A stretch of DNA of 53,241 nt from an uncultured Lachnospiraceae bacterium (GCA_947178125.1 CAMWXB010000021.1:1-53241); one strand, 5' to 3'; counted from the first letter of the stretch, positions 45,158 through 53,241 are shown. Numbers and translations: made by a program. Notes: generated from the letters alone by a model not told the origin.

Positions 45158-46828
45158 TTAAAATACTGAAATACTTGTTGAAGCAGCAACCGCATTTTCA
45201 ATTTCTGCCTTAGACATCCCACCTCTTACTTCAATATCTACATTACAAGTACGGTATTCCGTCATTTCTTTCCCTTCAACATGTAACAATCCCTGTTTAT
45301 CGAGATTAAATGTAACTTGAATTGGTGACTTAGCCGGTAATCCGGCAGGAATCGCCATACTCACTTCCCCAATCTCAATCCCCATATCCAAATCAATTTC
45401 ATTCTCATCCAATGTTGACTCAAAAACTCTAAGTAATACACTTTCCTGATTATCTTGATGCGTTCCAAACTCCTCTGAAACTTCAACCGGAAGTTTTGTC
45501 TGGCTCTTGATTAATGCATATATCTTTTCCTCATTATTTCTATTGATAGCAACAATCCCAAAACTCTTACTTGTAACTGAAGTAAATTCTCTTACCACTC
45601 CGCCAATTTTCGGAACAAAAGTGTCCACTTCTTCCTGCGTAATTCCTTCCATTAATTGTCTTTCAGCATCTGTCAATTCCTGTTGTGCCAATCCTTCTGT
45701 GTCTGTCTCAAATTCCTGTTCACCATTTCCAGACTGCTTTTTTATCTCAATTAATCTGTTCTTTTCTGCATTACCAAATAAAGCCGCACCTTTTGCCACT
45801 GCTTCATTGGGATCAAACAACTGTGGTTTCATACCAAATTCATTTACAATTGCCCTCTCGATCTGTTTCATATAGGTAGAACCACCGACTAAAAGGAGAG
45901 AATCAAAATGATCGTATCCTTTTTCTTTTGCTACTTCTAATAACTGCTTGGTCATAACAATTGTACTCTCACAAAGAGATGATGTCATTTCATCAAATTC
46001 TTCCAGTGTAACTTCAAATTTTGCCTTTTCTCCATTAAAATTCAGTGATATCCTTGCTTTTTCAGCAGAAGACAATGTCTTCTTGGCCTCTTCTGCTTTA
46101 TTTTGGAGAATCTGGCACATCTCGGGATCATCAAAAATCTCGTCTTTGCTGAATCCTGTCTGTTCTGCAATAACAGATGCCATGTGTTCAATCAAAACCT
46201 GATCCCAGTTATAACCACCCAGGTTATCGTCACCACCAGTACAAATAACTTCTATTTCAGTTTCCGTTACATGAATCATAGTTACATCGAAAGTACCACC
46301 ACCAAGATCATATACTAAAATGGTCTTTCCATTATTTTCCTCACTCATACAGCCATAGGTATAAGCAGCTGCTACAGGTTCCGGAATAAGTGAAACAACA
46401 TTCAAGCCAGCTATCTCACCAGCTCTCCTGGTTGCTTCTTTTTCTTTTAATCCAAAATATGCAGGATGAGTAATAACAACATTGGCCACTTCCTCACCGA
46501 TGTTTTTCGCGGCGTCACCTGCAACCTTTCTCAAAATATAAGCAGATACCTCTTCCGGAGTCAAATATCTGTCATTATACTCAAAAGAAAAACCATCCTT
46601 GCCCATTGACCGCTTTACAAAAGATACCACCTTTTCCGGTTCAAGTTCTGCACTTTCCTTTGCTACTTTTCCTACACATACATTTGTTTCCGATTCAAAA
46701 TATACCACCGATGGAGTCGTCTTATCACCTTCATTATTATTGACCGTCACTGGTCTTTCAGTTTCATCCACATATGCAATACAGGAATAAGTTGTTCCTA
46801 AATCAATACCAAAAACCTTTGTTGCCAT
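45158..46828 (-). CDS. DnaK-like Hsp70 chaperone lacking the C-terminal lid
   Basis: The 556-residue protein has a complete Hsp70 nucleotide-binding domain: phosphate 1 FGIDLGTTYSCIAY (6-19), phosphate 2 YDLGGGTFDVTM (173-184) and adenosine motif LLLVGGSTYMKQ. The usual DVTPLSLGIET linker is absent, replaced by a charged 50-residue insert (about 360-405). After a substrate-binding beta-like region, the protein ends at residue 556 with no helical lid or EEVD-type tail. It is therefore a specialised Hsp70, not the housekeeping DnaK. It sits between GrpE-like and Hsp70-VWA genes. Confidence 0.85.
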   Translation of the reverse strand: MATKVFGIDLGTTYSCIAYVDETERPVTVNNNEGDKTTPSVVYFESETNVCVGKVAKESAELEPEKVVSFVKRSMGKDGFSFEYNDRYLTPEEVSAYILRKVAGDAAKNIGEEVANVVITHPAYFGLKEKEATRRAGEIAGLNVVSLIPEPVAAAYTYGCMSEENNGKTILVYDLGGGTFDVTMIHVTETEIEVICTGGDDNLGGYNWDQVLIEHMASVIAEQTGFSKDEIFDDPEMCQILQNKAEEAKKTLSSAEKARISLNFNGEKAKFEVTLEEFDEMTSSLCESTIVMTKQLLEVAKEKGYDHFDSLLLVGGSTYMKQIERAIVNEFGMKPQLFDPNEAVAKGAALFGNAEKNRLIEIKKQSGNGEQEFETDTEGLAQQELTDAERQLMEGITQEEVDTFVPKIGGVVREFTSVTSKSFGIVAINRNNEEKIYALIKSQTKLPVEVSEEFGTHQDNQESVLLRVFESTLDENEIDLDMGIEIGEVSMAIPAGLPAKSPIQVTFNLDKQGLLHVEGKEMTEYRTCNVDIEVRGGMSKAEIENAVAASTSISVF

Positions 46829-46846
46829 TTCTTCTTCATCCTCCGT

Positions 46847-47578
46847 TTATTTGTTTTCATTTTTTTCTAAGGCTATCGATTCTGCGACCTCTTCGTTATT
46901 AACTGAATCCGCATTATATTTATAAACGTTAACACGTTCTGGTTTTATGATTTTCCCGTCCATATCAAATCCTTTCAGGATTCTATCTGCAACTTTATGC
47001 CCCAGTTCAGGTTCCGAAGTCTCTATTAATTTCACAATCTTCTGGCATTTAGGATTAAAATCATTTTCTTCTGTGCAAAAAACTTTTACTCCATATTTCT
47101 CTAAAATATCCTCAATATCTGACTCATATATATTTAATATTGATATAAATTTACTAATTGGCACATTGTCTTCTTCTTTATTCTCATATACACGAATCAT
47201 CCTATGTAAGTCATCCGCGATTTCGACAATATCTACCAGTAATGGTTTAAAGATTTTCTCATATAAACCATCTTTATACTTTTGAAGTTCTTCCCCCTGG
47301 TTTGCAATGATTTGATTTTTTTGTTCATCAATTAGTAATCTCTTTTCAAATAGTTTTTGCAATAGTATAATTTCGTTTTTTATCTCATCAAAGGATTCTG
47401 AGTAGTCAACAGCTTTTACTTCGCCCTCGTTGGAATTTGCAACAGAGACAGGATCACTTTCTTCTATTTCTGCATCTATTTCATTATTAAGTTTTATTTC
47501 CTCTACAATCTCTACTATTTCTTCCCTCTCTGATATCTCTTCTTCCATATTATTCTTATCATTAATTAATATATCCAT
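46847..47578 (-). CDS. GrpE-like nucleotide exchange factor
   Basis: The 243-residue protein has a very acidic N terminus, a long coiled coil (about residues 60-130, including EIKNEIILLQKLFEKRLLID) and a C-terminal beta domain with FNPKCQKIVKLIET and GKIIKPERVNVYKYN, the GrpE pattern (FDP..HEAV and LRPA.V.V). GrpE dimers release ADP from Hsp70, so this would serve the adjacent Hsp70s. The ATG has GGAGG 5 nt upstream and the gap to the Hsp70 gene is 18 nt. It is a divergent paralogue; the housekeeping hrcA-grpE-dnaK-dnaJ cluster is not present here. Confidence 0.78.
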   Translation of the reverse strand: MDILINDKNNMEEEISEREEIVEIVEEIKLNNEIDAEIEESDPVSVANSNEGEVKAVDYSESFDEIKNEIILLQKLFEKRLLIDEQKNQIIANQGEELQKYKDGLYEKIFKPLLVDIVEIADDLHRMIRVYENKEEDNVPISKFISILNIYESDIEDILEKYGVKVFCTEENDFNPKCQKIVKLIETSEPELGHKVADRILKGFDMDGKIIKPERVNVYKYNADSVNNEEVAESIALEKNENK

Positions 47579-47625
47579 AGTACCTCCTTCGTATTTTCCA
47601 ACTTATATCCTGACATGAAACTCCT

Positions 47626-50274
47626 TTATCTATTCACAGCATCAATTAATGCAGCGCGTATATATGCTTTCGATACGGAAAGTTTATCTTCAATCTGATA
47701 AACAATACATAGCTTCTCCTCAGTCAACAGTTGTCTTTTTACAAATTTCTTCTCTATCGTTTTAAAAAAGATATCCAGAAATTCCCCATCTATCTGCGAA
47801 CATTTTTGAATGTTACCGATTATTTTGTTAATATAATCATCTTGTATAACACCATCGTCAAACATTTGCTCTATTCTCATTTTGTATTTACAATTAGAAC
47901 ATAGACTGCATGCTATGCCATTTCCCTTTTTCCTTATCGTTGGCGGCATATATGTACTTATTAAATTCCTAGAGACCTCAAGAATCTGTGTCCGTGTTTT
48001 ATTCACCTTATCTCTCATCAAGGGTAATTTTATAAGCATAGGTCTGGAATCACCTTCGGAATAGACCGCCGCATATCCGGTTTTCAGCATACTGATTGCT
48101 TCTATCTGCTCATCATTCATATTCATCGCCGTTCCCAACAATTCGCGATCTTCTCTCGTTACGATACGATGGCAGATTTTTAAATTTGTATTCTTTAACA
48201 CATCTGGTGCCAGCTTTGTAGGCATTTGGTCCGAAATAAATATTCCCTGTCCATAACTACGGATTTCAGCCAACATATTACAAAAGAACTCAACTGCTTT
48301 TCCTTGCGGATCAGCTGTTTCATTTCCCATTGATACATTCTTCAGCAAGCGGTGTGCTTCTTCAATTAACAAAATATGAAGTAACCCTTTCTTTGAGGAA
48401 TCTTTCATTTCACTTTTTCGATGCTCATATAACTGTACCAATATAATACTGATAACAAAAGCCTTTACATCATCATCACCAATCGCATCGAGTTCTAAAA
48501 CAGTTGGCATCTCCAATAATTTTTCTATCGGAAATGACTTCGTTGTATTTAGCATTGCTCCCTTTCCGCCAATCCTTAAAGAACCAATTCGTGCCTGTAA
48601 TGCTGATATAATATTATTTCTCATCTCCCCGACATATCCGTATTCATCAGCAATAATCTCTATTTTATAATACAAATCTTCTATTGTGGGATACTCATTC
48701 TTTCCAAATATATTCACATCGTTAATAACATCCCATCCATAATCCTTATATACGGCGTAAACACTTGTTTCTAATATGTATGGCATAGGAGGCACCATCT
48801 CAAAACTGGCTTTAAACGATGCCAGCAAATAATCAATATGTGTCTGCAGAGGTACACTGCCGATTCTTTCAAATGGATTAATTCGATATCCAACGGCATC
48901 TTTTCCCTCTTGTCCAAGTGTAAAAATGATAAAAGCATCTTGTTTAAGTATTCTGCCAAGTTCATAATACTCCCGTTTTGCAGATTCAATTACCAAAAAA
49001 GGAATTTGAAAATCTTCAAAAAGAGTAGTCAATAAATATTTGGATGTATTACTTTTTCCACCACCAGTAATTCCATTAATCAAACAATGCTTGGTCAAAG
49101 AATCAATACTTACTGCATAAGGAACATCACTCATAACTCGTCCATTATGCACGATACTTCCTATTTCAAATTCATCTTCGACCCGCCTTGGTGCAGAATC
49201 AAATCCTAACGGCTGATTAATATAAAAACCAGGCACTTCTTCCATTGGCATCATAATCAACGAAGCCAGCTCTTTCGCCCCCACCGGAATCTGATATTTA
49301 TAGGAATAAAAACAATATGGTTCCTCATTCACTGACATTTCATCCATCAAAAAGGACATTTCAGATAATCCTAACCTATCGGTAAACAGTCCCATATAAT
49401 TATTTGTTATTTCGTCAATTTTATCAAAGAAAACCGTTTTTACATTAAATGGCACAGAACTGCACCCACCAATTTTGGCATGTAAAATACTACTAAGTTT
49501 CTTACAGGTATTCGAAGAATCTGCCGCAAAGAAACAGGAACTCCTCCACATTCCTTCCAATCTTGCATTATCCATTTTATCACAAAAAATCTGTAACCGA
49601 TTTTGGTATTCCTGAGCATCATAATCAATTACTTCCATCTGCTCATTTTCACCTAAACCCTGGCCACTTACAGACTTTCTAACACAAGGCACAGTAGACC
49701 GTAATTCATCACGTATCGCCTGACATATTTCTTCTGCTTGCTGTGATGAAACTGCTTTGGCTGAAACTGCAAAAAGCCAACAGCTGTCTGCCATTCCGCG
49801 AATAACACTATCCGTTACATTCATATACTTGATGTTATTTTGTTCTTTCGAATCAAGTTCAACAGATGGATATCCAATGACTGCACCGCCACAATTACAT
49901 TTACGCAGTTTATTCTTTAAAAAAGTATCACTAATATCAACTATTTCTATCCCATCAAAAATTGCATAATATAAATTTTTAGCCACATCATAATAATAAT
50001 CATTTGCACCTACAATAATCGTTACACTGTTTTTTTCACCAAATAGAATAAATTGATATTCAAATCCTGCAATAGAAATTCCACTTAACACATCAACGTA
50101 CTTATAAAAATCATTCATATACTCAGAACCTCTCGCTTTAGATACTCCCATAACTTGAAAATATCGCATACTCACGAAAGGTGCAATACCATAACACTGC
50201 TGCAGTGACCCATCTTCAGTAGACGCTGTTGATAGAGTATACAGCTTTTGTCTAAAATTAATTTGTCTGGCCAT
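47626..50274 (-). CDS. HerA/FtsK-type P-loop ATPase (DUF87-like)
   Basis: The 882-residue protein has a 380-residue N-terminal region of unrecognised fold, then Walker A in NGITGGGKSNTSKYLL (about 400-415) and Walker B in LHILLIEEAHRLLKN (about 640-655). The GITGGGK loop and IEEAHR are typical of HerA/VirB4 pumping ATPases that form hexamers and move DNA or protein. A CxxC pair (CSLCSNC) lies near residue 800. ATG at 50274 is favoured over TTG 50283. No nuclease or relaxase neighbours were seen, so mating or DNA repair is not supported. The ATPase probably powers the island's system. Confidence 0.82.
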   Translation of the reverse strand: MARQINFRQKLYTLSTASTEDGSLQQCYGIAPFVSMRYFQVMGVSKARGSEYMNDFYKYVDVLSGISIAGFEYQFILFGEKNSVTIIVGANDYYYDVAKNLYYAIFDGIEIVDISDTFLKNKLRKCNCGGAVIGYPSVELDSKEQNNIKYMNVTDSVIRGMADSCWLFAVSAKAVSSQQAEEICQAIRDELRSTVPCVRKSVSGQGLGENEQMEVIDYDAQEYQNRLQIFCDKMDNARLEGMWRSSCFFAADSSNTCKKLSSILHAKIGGCSSVPFNVKTVFFDKIDEITNNYMGLFTDRLGLSEMSFLMDEMSVNEEPYCFYSYKYQIPVGAKELASLIMMPMEEVPGFYINQPLGFDSAPRRVEDEFEIGSIVHNGRVMSDVPYAVSIDSLTKHCLINGITGGGKSNTSKYLLTTLFEDFQIPFLVIESAKREYYELGRILKQDAFIIFTLGQEGKDAVGYRINPFERIGSVPLQTHIDYLLASFKASFEMVPPMPYILETSVYAVYKDYGWDVINDVNIFGKNEYPTIEDLYYKIEIIADEYGYVGEMRNNIISALQARIGSLRIGGKGAMLNTTKSFPIEKLLEMPTVLELDAIGDDDVKAFVISIILVQLYEHRKSEMKDSSKKGLLHILLIEEAHRLLKNVSMGNETADPQGKAVEFFCNMLAEIRSYGQGIFISDQMPTKLAPDVLKNTNLKICHRIVTREDRELLGTAMNMNDEQIEAISMLKTGYAAVYSEGDSRPMLIKLPLMRDKVNKTRTQILEVSRNLISTYMPPTIRKKGNGIACSLCSNCKYKMRIEQMFDDGVIQDDYINKIIGNIQKCSQIDGEFLDIFFKTIEKKFVKRQLLTEEKLCIVYQIEDKLSVSKAYIRAALIDAVNR

Positions 50275-50298
50275 ATCTTGCAATATCCTTTTTCAGAG

Positions 50299-51036
50299 TT
50301 AGAAAATATTCTTTTTCATCTTTACAGAACAGTTAGCTGTTACATTGTAAATGTCTTTAGCATATATCTCTCCACTTTTTGCCTGTTTGCCTTTTACCAT
50401 AACAATATTGCCTTCGTAAAAATGACCAACTTTTATTTCTCCTCTAAATGTAATACTGTAAACTACACCTGTGGGGTTATCATTTTGATCCAATTCGAGC
50501 AACTGAAAATTAAAAGTTTTATTACTATGTGTCATATGTGTTCCATGCATCATGGAATAAAAAATATTTTCACCAATACCCATATGGGAAACATCTTCGC
50601 GTAAATTTTTTACCTTGCCTCGAAATGTTGTCTTACCAGCATAAGAATTAGTTCCAGATACCATATTTTGTGGTGAGCCCTGAACATTTCCATGTTGTTG
50701 ACTAGCTGAATACGATGCAGTCATATCTGATGCACTTTGCTGTCCTCCATAGATATGTACATCGTAGGAAAAATGTTTCTGTCCAATATTTTTTGAATTT
50801 CCAGCGCCAAAATCATAACCTCTATTTTCCTGCCAGGCATTTTTATTCTGAGAACAGTCTGTTGGTTGAGTGTATGTTGGATGAAACGAAGAAAATGTAT
50901 TCTGATGATGTTTCGCGTTCTGTAAATCTGTTCTGCTTTGACCAGCGGCCTTTACTTTTAGCAACCGCGCTCCACATACAGGACATTTTGTTTCATAATC
51001 TTCAAAAAAACCACAGTTTTTAGGGCACTTTTTCAT
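50299..51036 (-). CDS. Zinc-ribbon protein with low-complexity linker and OB-like C terminus
   Basis: The 245-residue protein begins with a zinc ribbon (CPKNCG...CPVCGARLL), then about 100 residues rich in Gln, Asn, Ser and Tyr that look disordered. A C-terminal beta-rich domain follows (TFRGKVKNL, FNFQLLEL, ITFRGEIKVGHFYEGNIVMV), whose strand pattern could be an OB-fold. The domain might bind nucleic acid or protein. It lies 13 nt after the membrane GTPase gene and before the HerA-like gene. The OB suggestion is inference from strand pattern only. Confidence 0.55.
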   Translation of the reverse strand: MKKCPKNCGFFEDYETKCPVCGARLLKVKAAGQSRTDLQNAKHHQNTFSSFHPTYTQPTDCSQNKNAWQENRGYDFGAGNSKNIGQKHFSYDVHIYGGQQSASDMTASYSASQQHGNVQGSPQNMVSGTNSYAGKTTFRGKVKNLREDVSHMGIGENIFYSMMHGTHMTHSNKTFNFQLLELDQNDNPTGVVYSITFRGEIKVGHFYEGNIVMVKGKQAKSGEIYAKDIYNVTANCSVKMKKNIF

Positions 51037-51049
51037 TCATTAATCACCA

Positions 51050-52489
51050 TCATTTTTCATAATATTGTTTAAATACCGTTCTCATGTCTCCATCAACTCT
51101 TGAAACAATCCATGCAAACGGCGCCAATACCATATTGCTTTCAAACACCTGTCCGTTTTTTATGTGCCCCAATGATGAGACAGCATAAAATCTTGTATGC
51201 TTAAAACACATAGCAACATTCTTTACAAAATTACTCATACCATTGCTATTCAAATACTGTTTGACCTGCATATCCATCATTGTTTCTAATGTATATTTTT
51301 TGTTTTCTTCCAGTAATAGCATTTTTTCAATTGCCTTTTGCCCAATCTTTGCTGATAAATCATAAGCATCAATTTTATTTACTACAATTGCACATGCTAT
51401 TTTAGAAAGTTCCTTTGAAGATAAACCGGATATTGTAGATAAATTTCTCATAAAACTATCAAATGTTTCATTAATATCTGCCGTTGATGCGGCATATAAA
51501 TCATACATGGCATCTGTACCATATTTTTCTCTGACACGAGGAATGGATAACGGATCAACCATAAAAATAAATCCGTGAGAATACTCATACTGTTTTTGCG
51601 TTGTCAATGCTTCTGATGTAGTAAATGCTTCACCAGCTATATCATAAAAATAAAATAATTTCTGAGGCCCATTTTTCCCGTTATTAATAAAAAAATTATA
51701 TGCTGCAGGATTCAAGTCCGATGTCTTATCCTGCAATGCTCCCATATTATATAAAGAAATCATTTTTTTACATGCAATCTCGTTGCTTTGATTATAAAAC
51801 TGAATGGATATACCAGTTTGAGGAGCAACTTTCTCAATCATTTCTTTCATAACGGCAGTGATATAACAGGTTTTCCCCACAGACGGTCCCCCAATTACCG
51901 GTACACATATTGGTACTGCTTCCTGCACGCCGAGAGAATTATCTAATAAATGACCACATTCTGGGCATTTTGCTCTAAGTTTCGCTCTTCCGGTCAATAC
52001 ACTCGTCGGCATTTTCCTTCCACAATTACATTTACGTTTTACAATCCCGTACTTTCCCGGAACCAAGTAGGTATGCTCAGCCCCACAGCTGCATATATAT
52101 ACAGGAATCTTGTAATGATTCTTACAATAAGGACATGCTCCAAAAATTTTATGTATAGATATATATATTTGTTCAAATAGGCGAAGCGTTAATGCAAATA
52201 AATACACGGCAAAATTAAATGTAAGAAGAGCCGCTATATGCAAAGTTGAAATAACCGCGCAAATGATCGAACCAAATACATACATTGAAATCGTAGCAAA
52301 TATATAAAAAAGAGCCTGAAAGATTCCCCATAAACCATGTTCGTCAAAACAATTTGATATATGACCACCATACTCTGATGCCTTATTTGCATTATTACGC
52401 CATGCATATTTAATAATATTTCCCAAATCAACATAACTCTGTCTAAAAAAATAGCTTGTTGATGCTGGTTGTGACCGCTTTTCCCACAT
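51050..52489 (-). CDS. Membrane-anchored zinc-ribbon GTPase, double-GTPase-like
   Basis: The 479-residue protein has two or three membrane helices (about residues 54-108), zinc ribbons with CPYC, CSCG, CNCG and CPECG (118-178), and a GTPase domain: Walker A IGGPSVGKT (199-207), switch II DIAG (283-286), NKID (371-374) and AVSSLGH. The switch II, NKxD and G5-like positions match those of the soluble GTPase at 37744, so the island encodes a pair. It resembles the double-GTPase families known from recall to accompany GAP1 proteins. The start has GGAGG 11 nt upstream and lies 3 nt after the small membrane gene. Confidence 0.78.
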   Translation of the reverse strand: MWEKRSQPASTSYFFRQSYVDLGNIIKYAWRNNANKASEYGGHISNCFDEHGLWGIFQALFYIFATISMYVFGSIICAVISTLHIAALLTFNFAVYLFALTLRLFEQIYISIHKIFGACPYCKNHYKIPVYICSCGAEHTYLVPGKYGIVKRKCNCGRKMPTSVLTGRAKLRAKCPECGHLLDNSLGVQEAVPICVPVIGGPSVGKTCYITAVMKEMIEKVAPQTGISIQFYNQSNEIACKKMISLYNMGALQDKTSDLNPAAYNFFINNGKNGPQKLFYFYDIAGEAFTTSEALTTQKQYEYSHGFIFMVDPLSIPRVREKYGTDAMYDLYAASTADINETFDSFMRNLSTISGLSSKELSKIACAIVVNKIDAYDLSAKIGQKAIEKMLLLEENKKYTLETMMDMQVKQYLNSNGMSNFVKNVAMCFKHTRFYAVSSLGHIKNGQVFESNMVLAPFAWIVSRVDGDMRTVFKQYYEK

Positions 52490-52492
52490 AAC

Positions 52493-52687
52493 TTATTTTC
52501 CTCCAACAACTTCATTAATTGCCTGTACATAATTGTAGGCGGTATTGCATAAACCTATTGCAGCACCGAGTACAAAACAGATTGCAAGTGCAGCAACTAA
52601 ACATGGAATAATAATATATACTATTATTAAATACACAATCCATACAACAACTCCTATTCCTATCAAATATCCAAGACATTCATCCAT
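52493..52687 (-). CDS. Small two-helix membrane protein
   Basis: The 64-residue protein is mostly hydrophobic, with two likely membrane helices (about residues 7-29 and 30-48) and a short polar tail. No family was recognised. It is followed after 3 nt by the membrane GTPase, which has a similar membrane segment, so it may be a membrane partner. AAAGGA lies 8 nt upstream of the start. Confidence 0.55.
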   Translation of the reverse strand: MDECLGYLIGIGVVVWIVYLIIVYIIIPCLVAALAICFVLGAAIGLCNTAYNYVQAINEVVGGK

Positions 52688-52756
52688 ATTTAATTCCTTT
52701 CTATACCTTCACATATGATATGTTTTATATATAAAAATTTTATCCCGGCTCCTGAT

Positions 52757-53068
52757 TTATAGATTATCATAATAGCTCGAAATGCCTTCCCCTATGCTTT
52801 TCATTACACCAGAAAGCGTAGTCCCTGAAAATTTATTAAATAAGTATATGGACGCTACCGTAAACCCTATCACGACAATGGCAGCTAAAAATACCGATAC
52901 TTCCTCACTCCATTTATATCTTGGCGTTTTCGCTGCTGAACTGTTTCCTCCATATGTACTCGTATTTGGAGCAGTTTTTCCTGCATTCGCAACAAGAATT
53001 TCTCCACAATTAACACACTTTGTCGTTGAATCTGAATTTTTGTATCCACAATTAGGACATACTTTCAT
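52757..53068 (-). CDS. Zinc-ribbon membrane protein
   Basis: The 103-residue protein begins with a zinc ribbon (VCPNCGYKN...CVNCGEIL), a 30-residue Ser/Thr/Asn linker and one membrane helix (about residues 55-80, FLAAIVVIGFTVASIYLF), ending in a short C-terminal segment. The ribbon would face the cytosol. It is the first gene of the island visible in the window, with GAGGTG 7 nt before its ATG. Such ribbon-TM proteins are often membrane receptors or tethers of larger assemblies, but no role is shown. Confidence 0.6.
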   Translation of the reverse strand: MKVCPNCGYKNSDSTTKCVNCGEILVANAGKTAPNTSTYGGNSSAAKTPRYKWSEEVSVFLAAIVVIGFTVASIYLFNKFSGTTLSGVMKSIGEGISSYYDNL

Positions 53069-53241
53069 AAGTTCACCTCTTAGATATCATTAATATTTAT
53101 GCTTTTTTTAAAACACCCAAACAAAAAATAAATACAATTATTTCTCTAAAATATTCTATAATGAATTCTTTCCTCAAAATTCTTCTATTCTATTTTTCAA
53201 CCTCATTTTGTTGTAATATATTATATCACATTATTTTTAGC
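53069..53241 (-). promoter_or_regulatory. AT-rich leader of the island operon with candidate -10 box
   Basis: This 173-nt stretch holds no ORF of note. The minus strand shows TGATATAAT (53220-53228), an extended -10, and the -35 would lie outside the window. That would start the transcript near 53213 and give a leader of about 145 nt. Other weak hexamers are present, so the promoter is not certain; upstream genes could also read through. Confidence 0.35.

Noticed and set aside
45158..47578. Housekeeping hrcA-grpE-dnaK-dnaJ heat-shock operon
   Set aside because: There is no hrcA, canonical dnaJ or CIRCE element, the Hsp70 lacks the lid and usual linker, and the genes are embedded in an AT-rich GTPase/HerA operon.
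47626..50274. Conjugative or type IV secretion locus (VirB4-like ATPase)
   Set aside because: No relaxase, coupling protein, pilin, VirB6/VirB8 or integrase is visible in the neighbouring genes.
32045..53241. Prophage
   Set aside because: No integrase, terminase, capsid, tail, holin or lysin genes; all genes are in one operon-like array.
1..53241. tRNA, rRNA or known riboswitch genes
   Set aside because: No cloverleaf, T-loop GTTCRANNC-type motif in context, or recognisable riboswitch core was found by eye in the intergenic gaps; a covariance search would be decisive.

Overview
The window reads as a chromosomal segment of a spore-forming, anaerobic Gram-positive bacterium of the class Clostridia, most likely a Lachnospiraceae member. 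The evidence is a complete cotJABC spore-coat operon, a group B-like [FeFe]-hydrogenase, an Asp23/fakA (yloU-yloV) pair, zapA, SEDS-PBP and Gx-transporter/NusG-II gene pairs in typical Firmicutes arrangement, and consistently strong AGGAGG-type ribosome binding sites. No rRNA, tRNA, CRISPR array or insertion sequence was recognised by eye.

Positions 1-32020 are ordinary core genome, mostly on the minus strand. In map order: the start of fakA and its asp23 partner; a wall-synthesis block (Nudix hydrolase, class B PBP, FtsW/RodA); a U32 peptidase and zapA; ruvB, a chemoreceptor-like protein and ruvA; a Gx transporter and NusG-II protein; a DUF4037 nucleotidyltransferase-like protein and a TPR protein; hflC and hflK; a plus-strand histidine phosphatase; trpS; a His/Cys-rich small protein; DUF5662 and a GH13 debranching-like protein whose catalytic nucleophile appears to be missing; a DUF1292 protein; a UvrD-type helicase and gltX; an [FeFe]-hydrogenase; an M3 oligoendopeptidase; a GldG-type ABC exporter; and cotJABC. 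Three copies of a roughly 110-nt intergenic element (23951, 27337, 30697) keep the same four-stem architecture while the paired bases change together. They look like a mobile or REP-like palindromic family.

Positions 32045-53068 form a visibly AT-richer, single-orientation minus-strand island of 17 genes that runs off the right side of the window with its promoter near the edge. In transcription order it encodes: a zinc-ribbon/TM protein; a small membrane protein; a membrane-anchored zinc-ribbon GTPase; a zinc-ribbon protein with a possible OB-fold; a HerA/FtsK-type ATPase; a GrpE-like protein; a lid-less Hsp70; an Hsp70-VWA fusion; an HExxH metallopeptidase-like protein; a 66-residue protein; a J-like/zinc-ribbon/FN3-like 1013-residue protein; a second zinc-ribbon GTPase; an 861-residue GAP1-like protein; a transglutaminase-like protein; an ABC ATPase and permease; and a small membrane protein. 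Many neighbours overlap by 1-4 nt, so the genes are probably translated as a coupled set. 

The island looks like a dedicated chaperone-GTPase-ATPase machine, with two GTPases, two Hsp70s plus a nucleotide-exchange factor and J-like partner, one pumping ATPase and candidate peptidase effectors. It most resembles the predicted NTP-dependent conflict systems that pair double-GTPase families with GTPase-associated protein 1. This specific combination, and what it does, is the most interesting content of the window. The defence role is inference; the gene content and motifs are read directly.
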